DNA of 28,396 nucleotides from Chersky-265 sp035275285 (GCA_035275285.1 DATENA010000261.1:1-28396); one strand, 5' to 3'; positions 7,699 to 17,199 are shown, numbered from the stretch's first letter. Notes: generated by a model from the sequence alone, not told the origin. A program made the numbers and translations.

Positions 7699-7773
7699 TG
7701 GTAGTGCGTAGGGGAGTTGAACCCCTGCTTCCGCCGTGAGAGGGCAGCGTCCTAACCACTAGACGAACACACC
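7699..7773 (-). tRNA. tRNA-Glu (anticodon CTC)
   Basis: The minus strand folds into a complete 75-nt cloverleaf with encoded CCA. The acceptor GGTGTGT pairs with ACGCACT (two G-U pairs). The D-arm contains TCTAGTGGTTAGGA. The anticodon stem CTGCC/GGCGG encloses the loop CTCTCAC with anticodon CTC (complement at 7738-7740). The T-arm AGGGG/CCCCT encloses TTCAACT. Sequence and anticodon are those of bacterial tRNA-Glu. A strong terminator follows. Notably, E. coli HipA acts on the enzyme that charges this tRNA, and a hipA homologue lies 3.6 kb away, but nothing in the sequence links the two. Confidence 0.96.
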
Positions 7774-7874
7774 AACACCTTTAAATTTAATAAGAAAAAC
7801 TACTTTTTGCCATGGCGCGTTATTACTTTTTCGAGCCAACTGAGGGAATTCAGGCACATTTGTACAGAATATGC

Positions 7875-7918
7875 GGGTTTGCCCGGAGGATTGGGTACAC
7901 CCTTGCCGGGGTGCGCCC
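7875..7918 (+). other. Three GGGTNNNCCC interrupted palindromes upstream of the giant surface-protein gene
   Basis: GGGTTTGCCC (7875-7884), GGGTACACCC (7893-7902) and GGGTGCGCCC (7909-7918) are spaced 18 and 16 nt apart in the 218-nt gap between tRNA-Glu and the start at 7992. They could be small RNA stems in a 5' leader or repeated half-sites for a regulator. They match no riboswitch I know. Confidence 0.3.
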
Positions 7919-7991
7919 TTTGGAACATGAGAACGTCCATGGCAGTCATTTTTCAGGCTGCGGAGAACTCGCGGTGAGGGGATCATCAGTT

Positions 7992-10900
7992 ATGCGGAAT
8001 TTCCTTTTTGGATTGTCTTTGACCTTGGGTTCCTTTCAAGCAGGATTTGCATCCTGTCTGGATACAACCCTGGTTATAGCCAACGGCGCCCCCGGGTTCG
8101 CCACTCCAGGCGGGATTCCGACCTACACTCCCGCGGCCGGTGGTGCCATCAATGATGTCATCAAGAATTGCACCGAAGCGACCATGACCGTCCATTTGAA
8201 GTTCGTCGACGCAGCCCACGGAGACACTCTGCGCCTGGCCAATGAAATCCTGGTCACCGGCCGGAGCGGCAAAACCACCCGCATCGTGGGCGAGGGGACC
8301 GGCGATTCCATCGTCACCCTGCTGGAAACCAGCGTTACCGATCCGCAACTGATCCAGGTCAATGCCTCCAACGCCACCATCCTGTCCGGTCTGGGCTTCG
8401 CCCGCAAGACTATAGGTCCCGGCCCTACCGGCAGCAACAACTCCTCCGTCGTCATCTTGGCGAATGGCTCGCAGGTGGTAGGCTGCCATTTCTGGATGCT
8501 CGACAATTCTTCCCAAGGCACCGGAGCCTTGCTGGATATCCAGTCCGATTCGACCCTGGTCGAACGATGCCTGTTCCGCGCTCCGCCGGAGGGCGCCGGG
8601 CGCTCCACCGGCTTGCAAACGGGCGGTACCGCCACCCGGGTGGAAATCCGCTCCAACGTCTTTTTCAGCACCGGCGTGTTGTTGGCCGCATCGGGATCGG
8701 TGCATGTGCTGGCCAATACCTTTTGCGGCTCCCGGGACGCGCGCAACGCCATCATTGTCGGCACGACGGTCAATTCGCCCGGGACCAACGTCACCATCAT
8801 GCACAATCTCTTCGCCAACAAGGTGGACCTGCTGCCTCCCATCGCGTTCAGCGGCCCGGTGGCGAGCTCGGACAGCATCCTCAGGAACGCCTGGTCCCGC
8901 GGGTCGGCGAACCTGGCCCTGGCCGTGTCCGGGTCGACCGGGACCGCGTCCATCACCTTGAACAACGGCTCCGGGACCAACGTCAACACGCCTTTGCCCA
9001 GGGGCTTCTCCAATTACGGGCCTTCCTCCTTCGACGTGAAGGATTATCCCCTTACCCAATTGCGCAGCGAACCCACCCTGGTGCGGAAGCATGTCGATTT
9101 CGGCAAGATGTTCAAGGTCTTCATGAATTCCAATTGGACCGGCATGGCGGACATCAAGGACGTTCCCGCGGCCAGGCTCTATTTCCCCAGCTTCACCCCC
9201 TTCCTGGCGGGAAAGACCTGGCTTCCCAACGTGAAAGTCGGGGCCTTCGTGGATCAGGACGGCCTGGAAACCCCCGCCCCCCTGGATTCCGGCGCGCGGG
9301 GCAGCGCGTTGAAATTCGATATCATCGGCGACAGCACGAGAATCAAGGTCAGCAAGCGGAGCTTCGACGCCAACTATTACAAGACCACTGTCCTGACGCC
9401 GGAGTTCATGTACTATTTCTTCAGCGATACCCTCGGCAAGCTCGCTTCCAACGATTCCAATGCGTTGAAGACCTCCACCCGCAACGCCTTCGTGCGCAAG
9501 ACCTACCTCGGGGACGATTCCATCCTCACCGTGCCCAGGGAAGTCCGCAACGATCGCAGGGATATCTTCGTGAAGCTCCTGCATTACCGGCAGGGGCGGC
9601 AGGCGGTGGTCCAATCGGAGGCAGCCATCGCCCAGGTCAGCAACGTACCGGCCTATCCCATCAACGACCTGGCCTTGAAAGTGGAAGGCAACAGCGATTT
9701 CGCGGGCGGCAAAGCGACCATCACGGTCACCCGGGGCGCCGAGCCCATCGACAGCGTGCGCGTCGTGGCCGCGAACCTGCAGGGCCAGACCGTGGCTTCC
9801 GGCGCCAAGGCGGCCACGGGAAGCTCCCTGAGCTTCGTCCTGGACGTGGGCAAGGGGACCTTCGTGTTCTACGCGGTGCCTTTGGCGAAACTGGGCGGCG
9901 TGGCCAAGCCCGGCCAGCCCACCGCCAACTCCGCGGCCTTCTCCTTCCAGATTTCCCAGAACGATACCGTCTACCTTTCTTACAAGACCGGCTCTTGCGC
10001 CGGGGCCACCGGGGCCGAGAACCTCCCTTATTGCAGCATGGACTCGGCCCTCAATGAAATCCGGGTCCGGAGTGGCACCACCATCATCGTCAAGAACGCG
10101 AGCCCGGCGGTGGCGATGGAAGACATCGGCATCGCGCCCACGGCGGCCGGCGATTCCACTCCTTTGACCATCACCACCCTGCTCGTCAACAACAGATACG
10201 ACGTCACCCGGCCCATTTTCCGGGGCAAGACCAAGGAGGCCCTGACCATTACGCGCAAGAACGTGACCTTGAAGGGTTTCTTCATCGAAATGCCGGTGGG
10301 CGGCGCCAACAACGCCGTCAACGTGAAAGCGGGCGGCGTGCAGATCGAAGGGAACCTCTTCCGCGCCTTGGCCAAGGGCGCCGTGGACGGGGCGGCCGTG
10401 AATATCGACGTCGGCGCCACCGCGGACATGCGCTTCCTCAACAACGTGGTCTGGGCGTTCACCAAGAACGTGCAAATCACCAACACCGCGTCCGCCAATG
10501 TCCGCGTCCTCAACAATACCTTCGTGGAAGACGCCGCCCTGAACCCGGGAAAAGGCGTGGGCATCAACCTGGTGGGCACGGGCGCGCTCACCGCCGTGTT
10601 CGCGAACAATTTCTTCTCGGGCATCACCAACCCCATCGATGCGAGCCTGAAGGACAAGTCCCCGTCCCCGACCTTGGATCACAACGTATTCACCAAGAAA
10701 CCCGACTTGCGGGGATTGTCCGAGATCGGGCTGGATACCAGCAGCTACCGCCTGGCTTCGACGGATATCTGGGGTTCCAGTTACCTGTTCAATCTGGAGA
10801 ACGAGCTCACCAGCGCCATCGATTGCAACGCCCTGTCGCCTTGCAATCCCCTTTACGGGGGCAGCTCTTCCACCACCTATAACACCAACGTTTCCACGGA

Positions 10901-13808
10901 CTTCCTGGGGAAACCCCGCGTCAACCGGAAAGAGGTGGGAGCCTACGAGTTCAATTCGTCCCCGTCCTCGGTCCTGGGCGTTCTCGATCTCGATCTCAGC
11001 CTGGTGGACAATAACTACCAGCGCCTCAATTTCGTGGTCACGGGCAAGACCTTCGATCCCGCGGCCGGAGAAGCCGATTCCGTCCACGTCTGGTGGTCGA
11101 CGACCAGCCTCTCCGGAAACATCGATCCGAGCCTTTCCACCATCCCCGCCATCCGCCAGAAGCATTTCCCCATCAGCAAGCTGGGCGCCGGCAGCTTCTC
11201 GGATTTCGCGGACAGCATCAAGGAGGAAAACCGGCTATACTACTTCTACGCGGCCCTGGGACGGACCGCGGTTGTCGGCGGGACGGCCACCCGCAAGCTC
11301 GGATACGCCTATTCCGCCGCCATCGTCTCGGACATCAACAAGGATTCCGCGGATTGCCAGTTCAAGATTTCCAACTCCGTCTGTCCCAGCCCGGGTGGCG
11401 TGTTCGTCCCCATCAATCCGACCTATTCGGGGTTCCAGACCCAGGTGACCATGACGGAAACGGTCACCAGCGGCGTTTTCAAGAATCCGAAGTTCGAGCC
11501 GATTCCCTTGCCCTTGGTGTTCAACCTGGACCTGACCTCGCCCCTGCCCATGATCATCTTTTCGACCCAGATCGCCGGGCTCGGGGTTCCCGGCTCCGCG
11601 CAGATGTTCAGGGCGAGCATCACGTTCGACGGCACTCCCAACATGGAAGGCAAGGAACTCTTCCTCATCCCCACGGACCCGAAAGGCATGGCCAGCCTGG
11701 TCTCCTCCTGGAGCCTCAAGCAGGAGAACGGCAAAACCACCATCACCATCGAATCGAGCATGGACGGCACCCAGCAATACGCCTTCGGCAAGGTGCAGGC
11801 TTCCATGGAGCCGGGCACCATCACGACCACGGACGCGGCCCCGCCGGTGTTCGACTTCGAAGCCGCGAAAGACAGTTCGGTATTGCATATCCCCGTGAAG
11901 TTCAAAGGGTCCGACTTCAAGACGGCGAATCCCCTGGTCCTCATCAGCCTGGTGCCGTCGGGCGGGTCGATCTCGGGCGTTCTGAACGGAACGAAGCACC
12001 ATTCCAGCACCTTGGCGCTGACCATGGGATACGCGGCGTTGAAGGACAGCCTGAGGGACGACCGCTTCTACAAGTATTACCTGAAGGCGGTCGCCACGGA
12101 GGCGGCTTCCACCGTGGCCGGCGGCCATCACAAGCCCTTCGTGCTGGATTCCGTCTCCATGGATGATTTCCTGTCCGCCACCCGGAGGGATACCAATAAC
12201 CTGGCCATCGTGAACGTCTCCAATAACCCGGCGGTCGCGAGGGGGGACCTGGGGGAGATCACCGTGTCCATCCCCGTATCCAAGGCGTTCAAGGACTTCG
12301 ATCGGTACGCCGACAAGACGGGCAAGGCCTCGCGCAGCCTGGAAGTGGAATACACCGTATTCGACGGCGCCAAGATTTCCCGCAGCCGTTCCTTCATCCG
12401 CACCAAGTTCACCCAGAAAGACCTGGGCATCACCGACAATCCCGAGTTCTCCTCCTCCTCCTCGGCCAAGCCGCGGTGGAACCTGTTCGGATACCCCTGG
12501 GTGGAGAGTTCGGATCCCAACCTGGCCCGCGTCCTGGCCGTTTCCAAATGGGACCATGACCATGCCCGGCTGATGCAATACAAGGGCGCGGGAACCGGCG
12601 CGAGCTCTTTCAACGCGTACGACGGATCCAACCCCGATGCCATCAAGCTCGACTCGGGCCGGGCGGTATGGTCCGGTTCGACCGGCTCGTACCGGCCCAA
12701 TACGGCCGGGGGCATGTCCCTGGACTACCAGCCCTTCAGCCTGGCGTTGAATCCGGGACAGTGGAACGATTTCGCCCTGCCCTTCAACTTCCCCATCACC
12801 TGGAAGGACATCCTCGATTCCAGCGGGGTCGCGAACGCCAACGACGTCCCGGCCTGGAGGTTCATGCCGGAAACGCAAACTTGGGAGGCATTGACCAAGG
12901 GCAGCGCCAGTCCTGCCGTCCCCGGCTCGGTGCTGCTGCCCTGGCAGGGATTCAGCGCGAAACCGGCCACTGCCGTGACCTTGAAGTTCCCCCTGCTGGA
13001 TTCCGCCCGCTCGGCCACCAAGACCGCCCCCAAGGCCGCGGCGAAGACCGCCGCCGGAAACGCCTCCCCGGGAGACGGGTCCTGGACCGCGCGGGTATTG
13101 GCCACCAATGGCACGGTCGGCATGTCCCTGCGGATCGGCAAAGGCGCCCGGGAGGCGATCTTCCCGGAGGCCCCGGACGTTCCCGGCCAGGATTTCCGCG
13201 TCGCGCTGAAACGCGTCACCCCCGCCGGCGAGGAGAACGTTTCCCAATACATCCAAGCCCAGGACGGTTCCTGGCAGGGCCATTGGGCGCTGCGCGCCGT
13301 CGCGGACAAGGGCGCGAAGGGCATCAGCCTGAGGGTCGCCGACGCCGGCAAGGAGATCCCTCTTTACCTGGTGGACGTGCTGCACCAATCCGCCACGCCC
13401 CTGAGCGCGGAGGCTCCCATCGAGATCTCCCCGGAGGAATTGCGCGCGAACGACTACCACGTGGTGGCGGGCGACGACCAATACCTCCAGAACGTGCTGC
13501 ACGGCCTGGTGCCCTTGCACCTGCTCGCCCTGTCGAACTATCCCAATCCGTTCGCCGGATCGACCCTGATCCGCTATGCGTTGCCGGAGAGCTTCGGCAA
13601 GGTTTCCTTCGACCTCAAGGTGCGCGACTTCCGCGGCCGCACAGTGTGGGAACGGACCCTCAAGGGCGGAAACTCCCTGAGCTACCTCTGGGACGGCCTG
13701 GACAAGATGAATTCGCCGCTTCCGGCCGGGGTGTATACGCTCTCGCTGGAAGCCGCGGCCGTCGGCAAGCCCGTGTTCCGGGCCAACCGCCGCATGCTGA
13801 GGATGTAG
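7992..13808 (+). CDS. Giant secreted parallel beta-helix protein with type IX sorting-like C-terminus
   Basis: A 1,938-residue predicted surface or secreted protein. ATG 7992 is preferred over 7812 because GAGGGGA (7976-7982) precedes it at a good distance and the protein then opens with a signal peptide (MRNFLFGLSLTLGSFQAGFA). A first parallel beta-helix spans about residues 60-320, with turn motifs such as RSNVFFS, LANTFCG and MHNLFAN. A second spans about 700-1000 (EGNLFRA, LNNVVWA, LNNTFVED) and ends with DFLGKPRVNRKEVGAYEF, a common end of pectate-lyase-like folds. Fibronectin-like beta regions follow. The last 90 residues (SNYPNPFAGSTLIRYALPE to PAGVYTLSLEA) match the type IX secretion sorting-domain pattern, so export to the cell surface is inferred. 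No catalytic residues were identified; polysaccharide binding or lysis, or adhesion, are both possible. The neighbouring HD-GYP gene converges on it with a 9-nt gap. Confidence 0.88.
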   Translation: MRNFLFGLSLTLGSFQAGFASCLDTTLVIANGAPGFATPGGIPTYTPAAGGAINDVIKNCTEATMTVHLKFVDAAHGDTLRLANEILVTGRSGKTTRIVGEGTGDSIVTLLETSVTDPQLIQVNASNATILSGLGFARKTIGPGPTGSNNSSVVILANGSQVVGCHFWMLDNSSQGTGALLDIQSDSTLVERCLFRAPPEGAGRSTGLQTGGTATRVEIRSNVFFSTGVLLAASGSVHVLANTFCGSRDARNAIIVGTTVNSPGTNVTIMHNLFANKVDLLPPIAFSGPVASSDSILRNAWSRGSANLALAVSGSTGTASITLNNGSGTNVNTPLPRGFSNYGPSSFDVKDYPLTQLRSEPTLVRKHVDFGKMFKVFMNSNWTGMADIKDVPAARLYFPSFTPFLAGKTWLPNVKVGAFVDQDGLETPAPLDSGARGSALKFDIIGDSTRIKVSKRSFDANYYKTTVLTPEFMYYFFSDTLGKLASNDSNALKTSTRNAFVRKTYLGDDSILTVPREVRNDRRDIFVKLLHYRQGRQAVVQSEAAIAQVSNVPAYPINDLALKVEGNSDFAGGKATITVTRGAEPIDSVRVVAANLQGQTVASGAKAATGSSLSFVLDVGKGTFVFYAVPLAKLGGVAKPGQPTANSAAFSFQISQNDTVYLSYKTGSCAGATGAENLPYCSMDSALNEIRVRSGTTIIVKNASPAVAMEDIGIAPTAAGDSTPLTITTLLVNNRYDVTRPIFRGKTKEALTITRKNVTLKGFFIEMPVGGANNAVNVKAGGVQIEGNLFRALAKGAVDGAAVNIDVGATADMRFLNNVVWAFTKNVQITNTASANVRVLNNTFVEDAALNPGKGVGINLVGTGALTAVFANNFFSGITNPIDASLKDKSPSPTLDHNVFTKKPDLRGLSEIGLDTSSYRLASTDIWGSSYLFNLENELTSAIDCNALSPCNPLYGGSSSTTYNTNVSTDFLGKPRVNRKEVGAYEFNSSPSSVLGVLDLDLSLVDNNYQRLNFVVTGKTFDPAAGEADSVHVWWSTTSLSGNIDPSLSTIPAIRQKHFPISKLGAGSFSDFADSIKEENRLYYFYAALGRTAVVGGTATRKLGYAYSAAIVSDINKDSADCQFKISNSVCPSPGGVFVPINPTYSGFQTQVTMTETVTSGVFKNPKFEPIPLPLVFNLDLTSPLPMIIFSTQIAGLGVPGSAQMFRASITFDGTPNMEGKELFLIPTDPKGMASLVSSWSLKQENGKTTITIESSMDGTQQYAFGKVQASMEPGTITTTDAAPPVFDFEAAKDSSVLHIPVKFKGSDFKTANPLVLISLVPSGGSISGVLNGTKHHSSTLALTMGYAALKDSLRDDRFYKYYLKAVATEAASTVAGGHHKPFVLDSVSMDDFLSATRRDTNNLAIVNVSNNPAVARGDLGEITVSIPVSKAFKDFDRYADKTGKASRSLEVEYTVFDGAKISRSRSFIRTKFTQKDLGITDNPEFSSSSSAKPRWNLFGYPWVESSDPNLARVLAVSKWDHDHARLMQYKGAGTGASSFNAYDGSNPDAIKLDSGRAVWSGSTGSYRPNTAGGMSLDYQPFSLALNPGQWNDFALPFNFPITWKDILDSSGVANANDVPAWRFMPETQTWEALTKGSASPAVPGSVLLPWQGFSAKPATAVTLKFPLLDSARSATKTAPKAAAKTAAGNASPGDGSWTARVLATNGTVGMSLRIGKGAREAIFPEAPDVPGQDFRVALKRVTPAGEENVSQYIQAQDGSWQGHWALRAVADKGAKGISLRVADAGKEIPLYLVDVLHQSATPLSAEAPIEISPEELRANDYHVVAGDDQYLQNVLHGLVPLHLLALSNYPNPFAGSTLIRYALPESFGKVSFDLKVRDFRGRTVWERTLKGGNSLSYLWDGLDKMNSPLPAGVYTLSLEAAAVGKPVFRANRRMLRM

Positions 13809-13817
13809 TCCGGATCT

Positions 13818-14879
13818 TTACTTGTCCGAATATTCGCTTTGGATGGCCACGAGCTCGGGAAGCCGGGAGAGGAAGATGTCCACCATGAGCGGATCGAAGT
13901 GCTTGCCCCGGCCCTCGGTGATGATGCCCACGGATTGTTCCATGGAGAAGGGGGGCTTGTAGCACCGCTTCATGGTCAAGGCGTCGAACACGTCGGCCAC
14001 GGCGGTGATGCGGCCCATGAGGGGGATTTCCTCGCCCTTGAGGTTGCGGGGATAACCGCTGCCGTCCCATTTCTCATGATGGGTCATGGCCACGGTCTCG
14101 GCCACCTGCAGGACCCGCGAATTGGCGTTCTTGAGGATCTGGCCGCCTATTTCGGCGTGCTTCTTCATGATCTCGAATTCTTCGGCCGTGAGGCGGCCGG
14201 GCTTCAGCAGGATGGAATCGGGGATTCCGATCTTGCCGATGTCATGCAGGGGGCTGGCCTTGCTCAGGAGCCAGGTTTCCTCCTCGCTCAGGCCCACGCC
14301 CCGGGCCATCACTTCGCAGTATTTGCTGATGCGCAGCACGTGGTAGCCGGTTTCGTCGTCCCGGTATTCGGCCGCCTGGCAGAGGCGGTTGATGGTGTCC
14401 AGATGGGACCCCTCCAGCATCTGCATGGCGTCCTTGATCTGATTGGTGCGTTCGGTGACCAGGTTCTCCAGGTTGCGCTGGTAGTTGAGCAGCTCGAGCT
14501 TCATCCGCTTCTTTTCCAGCGCGTTGGTGATGCTGTGGATCACCTGCTTCAGCTGGATGGGCTTCAGGATGAAATCGTACGCGCCCTCCTGCATCGAAGC
14601 GACGGCGGTATGGATCTCGGCGTTTCCCGTGAACAGGATGACGGCCATCTCGGGCCAATTGGTCTTGACTTCCCTCAGGAGATCGATTCCGGTCTTGCCC
14701 GGCATCTTGATGTCCGAAAGGATGCAGTCCACGCCTTGCACCGTCTGCAGGATGTGCATGGCGGAGTCGACGGCGTTGGCGCTGGCGCAATTATAACCCT
14801 GCAAACGCAGGTAGTCGCAGATGACCGTGCAAATGGACGGCTCATCGTCGACAATCAGTATGTTTCCTTTGGAGTCCAA
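13818..14879 (-). CDS. Response regulator with HD-GYP cyclic-di-GMP phosphodiesterase domain (RpfG-like)
   Basis: A 353-residue two-domain protein. The receiver domain (about 5-120) has acidic pocket D11/D12, phosphoacceptor D56 in DCILSDIKMPG, T84 and K106. A helical linker (about 122-160) leads to an HD-GYP domain with LHDIGKIGIPD (H212, D213), MTHHEKWDGSGYPRNL (GYP at 275-277) and ITAVADVFDALT. The family hydrolyses c-di-GMP, so phosphorylation of the receiver probably adjusts c-di-GMP level. All metal-binding residues I can place are present. The start codon is TTG at 14879, supported by AGAGG four bases upstream and the absence of an upstream ATG in frame. No histidine kinase gene is adjacent, so its partner is unlinked (orphan). 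It follows the small ORF and ppiD on the same strand. Confidence 0.93.
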   Translation of the reverse strand: MDSKGNILIVDDEPSICTVICDYLRLQGYNCASANAVDSAMHILQTVQGVDCILSDIKMPGKTGIDLLREVKTNWPEMAVILFTGNAEIHTAVASMQEGAYDFILKPIQLKQVIHSITNALEKKRMKLELLNYQRNLENLVTERTNQIKDAMQMLEGSHLDTINRLCQAAEYRDDETGYHVLRISKYCEVMARGVGLSEEETWLLSKASPLHDIGKIGIPDSILLKPGRLTAEEFEIMKKHAEIGGQILKNANSRVLQVAETVAMTHHEKWDGSGYPRNLKGEEIPLMGRITAVADVFDALTMKRCYKPPFSMEQSVGIITEGRGKHFDPLMVDIFLSRLPELVAIQSEYSDK

Positions 14880-14907
14880 TTTGCCTCTAGGGGTTATAAC
14901 CTCGCTA

Positions 14908-14937
14908 ATTTTAAAGGCCGGTGCTCTCCAAAGCCAA
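14908..14937 (-). promoter_or_regulatory. Candidate promoter for the HD-GYP regulator
   Basis: On the minus strand TTGGCT (14932-14937, 4 of 6 matches to -35) and TAAAAT (14908-14913, 5 of 6 to -10) are separated by 18 bp, about 30 nt upstream of the TTG start. This would allow expression independent of ppiD. Confidence 0.35.
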
Positions 14938-15079
14938 CAGCAAAATTCGGGAAGCGGCGCCGGAGGCGCGTCCCTAACACCTAAAATCGGGGATGGGGGT
15001 GCGATTGCGGCGCGAAAAGGGGTCGGGAACCCGGGAATCGCCCGGATAGGGGGCTGCGTCTACCGCTGGGCTCGAGGGG

Positions 15080-15217
15080 CTATTGGAACAGTTCCTTGAA
15101 CATGGCCCATCCGGAGGTGGACATGGACGCCGATCCCAGCGAGAGACTCTTGCTGAACATGTTCCCGAGGCCTGCCAAGGCGAAGCTGATCAAGGTCAGG
15201 ATGATTAGCTTTTTCAT
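15080..15217 (-). CDS. Small predicted secreted or membrane peptide, 45 residues
   Basis: ATG at 15217 to TAG at 15080 encodes 45 residues. It starts with two lysines and a hydrophobic run (MKKLIILTLISFALAGL) like a signal peptide or single membrane segment, followed by a Ser/Met-rich stretch and the end WAMFKELFQ. GGGGAAG directly precedes the ATG; the Shine-Dalgarno core is close, which weakens the case. It lies between ppiD (129 bp upstream) and the HD-GYP gene (200 bp downstream), all on the same strand. I do not recognise a family. The signal-like N-terminus in otherwise empty intergenic DNA is the main reason to call it a gene; a chance ORF is possible. Confidence 0.5.
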   Translation of the reverse strand: MKKLIILTLISFALAGLGNMFSKSLSLGSASMSTSGWAMFKELFQ

Positions 15218-15241
15218 CTTCCCCACAAGGTACCAAGATAC

Positions 15242-15264
15242 CCCTGTCGGGCAAACCGGCAGGG
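15242..15264. other. 9-bp hairpin between ppiD and the small ORF
   Basis: CCCTGTCGG (15242-15250) pairs with CCGGCAGGG (15256-15264) with one G-U pair on the plus strand and one mismatch on the minus strand. There is no T-run in either direction. It could be an mRNA stem after ppiD or part of the small gene's leader. Confidence 0.3.
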
Positions 15265-15345
15265 TGTCATTTTCGTATTTCCAAGGTATACGGAGCGGAT
15301 TTCAGCCCGCAGCCGCGCAAAATGACGCGGCCGTCCCCAATATCG

Positions 15346-17199
15346 CTAATTCCGGAAGCTCAGGTCCATATGATTCACCACTTTCGCGGACTTGGGAAGG
15401 GCGGCCACCCATTCCTGATAGATTCCGGAAACCAGGTATTGATCGTTCTGCTGGAGCTGGGTCTGGACCTTGGCCGCCAGGTCCGCCTCGGACAAGGGAA
15501 CCTTTTCCACGACCTTGGCCATGACGGCGCCCATCTCGGTGCCTTCCACCTGGCCCCAGGCGCCCACAGGCTGGTTGAAGACCTTGAACAAGGCCGGGCT
15601 TGAATAGCCGAAACCGGGCAGCCAATTGTCCGCGGAGATGGCCCCGGCCGCGGTGCTGTCGAGCACGGCCTTGCCGAAGCGCGCGGGCAGGGCGCCCTCC
15701 GGGGCCGAGGCGATGGCGGCCTTCTGCGCTTCCAATTCCCGCTTCGCGAGCTTCAGCTTCTCGTCCCGGGCGAGGAGATTGCCGATCTGGCCCTTGGCCC
15801 GGTCGAAGTTGCGGCCCTTCTCGAACCGGGCATCGCGTTCGAAGAGATAGATTCCGTCCTCGGCCTGCAGGGCCTCGGAAATCTTCTCCTTGGCTTCGAA
15901 TTGACCGAAGGCGAAGGAGCTGGCTCCCTGCACATAGGTGCCCAGGGGCGAATAGTTGTTCTTCTCGAAGATGGGGGACTTCTCCAGGGCCAATTTGGCA
16001 TCCCTGGCCGCCTTTTCCAGGCCCCCTTTCTGGGCGCTGGCGCGGATCTTTTCCGCTTCTCCCATGAGGCTGTCCACGGTTTCGGTCCCGGCCGTGACCT
16101 TGAGCAGGATATGGCTGACCTCGATCTTCTCCGTGGAGTCCACCTTCTTCTTGTCGTTGAGCTGGATGATGTGGTAGCCGAACTGGGACAGCACCGGATC
16201 GGAGATTTCCCCGGGATTGAGGGCGAAGGCGGCGTTCGCGAAGGCCGGGTCCAGGCCTTCCCGGCCGCGCAGGCCTTCCAGCTTGCCGCCCTTTTCCGCG
16301 CTGCCGGGATCGTTGGAATAATCCTTGGCCAGGTCCGCGAACTTCTCCCCGTTCCGCACGCGCTCCTTGAGTTCCTTGGCGAAGTCCGCCATCAGAGCGC
16401 TGTCGGCATGGGAGGGCTTGAGGGGAAGCTTCACGTAAGCGAGCCGGGCCGCGTCGTCGTGGAAATAGAAGCTGTCCGGATGGGCGTCGTAATAGGCCTT
16501 CAGATCCGCGTCCTGGAACTTCTCGGGATTCACGGGGAAGGAGTCCGCGGAAACCTGATAGTACTTCACCTTGGCCTTGGTCTCGCGCGTGGCCGCGTTG
16601 TACGCCTCTTCCAGGGGCGTGCGATGGATCTGGGATTTCATGATCTGCTGCAGCTGGATCTGGGGGATCACGGAAAGGCGCAACTGCTCCTCGAGCTCGC
16701 GCATCGAATAGCGATCGTAGATGGAATCCTGGGCGAGCCAGTCCTGGTAACGGGCCTGGTCGATGGTGGAATCGGCCAGGAAGGGCGGCATTTCCTCATA
16801 GCCGCGGTAGCGCGCGATGTGGCCGGCGACTTCCTGCGGATGCTTGACCACGTAGTCCATCATCTCCTCGCGCGAGGCGCGCAGCTGGTACTCGTCGAAA
16901 ATCTTCTGCATCAGCACGGTCTGGACCTTGAAGTTGAACATGCCTTCCCGGATCTGGGCCAGTTGCGCGCCTTCCGGGGCCTTGCCGGTCTGAGCTTCCT
17001 GGCCTTTCAGGTAGTTCGACAGTTCGGCCTGGAAGCGCTTGGTGGGGATCTCCTCCCCATCCACCGATCCCACGATATCATGGTGGCGGTCCGAGCGGTA
17101 ACTGCCCGCGCGGTCCATCATGATCAGGCCCCCGAGGATGAAAATCCCGAAAATGCCTATCACCCACTTGGCCTGCTTTTTCATCCATTCCAAAGTCAT
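15346..17199 (-). CDS. PpiD/SurA-like membrane-anchored peptidyl-prolyl isomerase foldase
   Basis: A 617-residue protein, close in length to E. coli PpiD (623). A short basic N-terminus (MTLEWMKKQAKW) precedes one membrane helix (about residues 13-28), placing the rest in the periplasm. A SurA-like N-terminal helical region follows (about 45-210). A parvulin domain includes FADLAKDYSNDPGSAEKGGKLEGL and FGYHIIQLNDKKK. A second, partial parvulin-like segment begins at EVSHILLKVTAG, so two isomerase modules appear in tandem. It probably helps fold exported proteins, which may include the large surface protein nearby. The start at 17199 is chosen because GGAG lies 9 nt upstream; ATG 17214 has AGGA touching it. 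The very long open frame upstream is only the antisense of nadB. The gene diverges from nadB across a hairpin-rich spacer. Confidence 0.9.
   Translation of the reverse strand: MTLEWMKKQAKWVIGIFGIFILGGLIMMDRAGSYRSDRHHDIVGSVDGEEIPTKRFQAELSNYLKGQEAQTGKAPEGAQLAQIREGMFNFKVQTVLMQKIFDEYQLRASREEMMDYVVKHPQEVAGHIARYRGYEEMPPFLADSTIDQARYQDWLAQDSIYDRYSMRELEEQLRLSVIPQIQLQQIMKSQIHRTPLEEAYNAATRETKAKVKYYQVSADSFPVNPEKFQDADLKAYYDAHPDSFYFHDDAARLAYVKLPLKPSHADSALMADFAKELKERVRNGEKFADLAKDYSNDPGSAEKGGKLEGLRGREGLDPAFANAAFALNPGEISDPVLSQFGYHIIQLNDKKKVDSTEKIEVSHILLKVTAGTETVDSLMGEAEKIRASAQKGGLEKAARDAKLALEKSPIFEKNNYSPLGTYVQGASSFAFGQFEAKEKISEALQAEDGIYLFERDARFEKGRNFDRAKGQIGNLLARDEKLKLAKRELEAQKAAIASAPEGALPARFGKAVLDSTAAGAISADNWLPGFGYSSPALFKVFNQPVGAWGQVEGTEMGAVMAKVVEKVPLSEADLAAKVQTQLQQNDQYLVSGIYQEWVAALPKSAKVVNHMDLSFRN

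Noticed and set aside
7986..13520. Very long minus-strand open frames opposite the giant gene (to 11165, and 11235-13520).
   Set aside because: Antisense shadows of GC-rich coding DNA: composition rich in Gly, Arg, His and Val with no domain, while the plus strand has a signal peptide, beta-helix motifs and a sorting domain.
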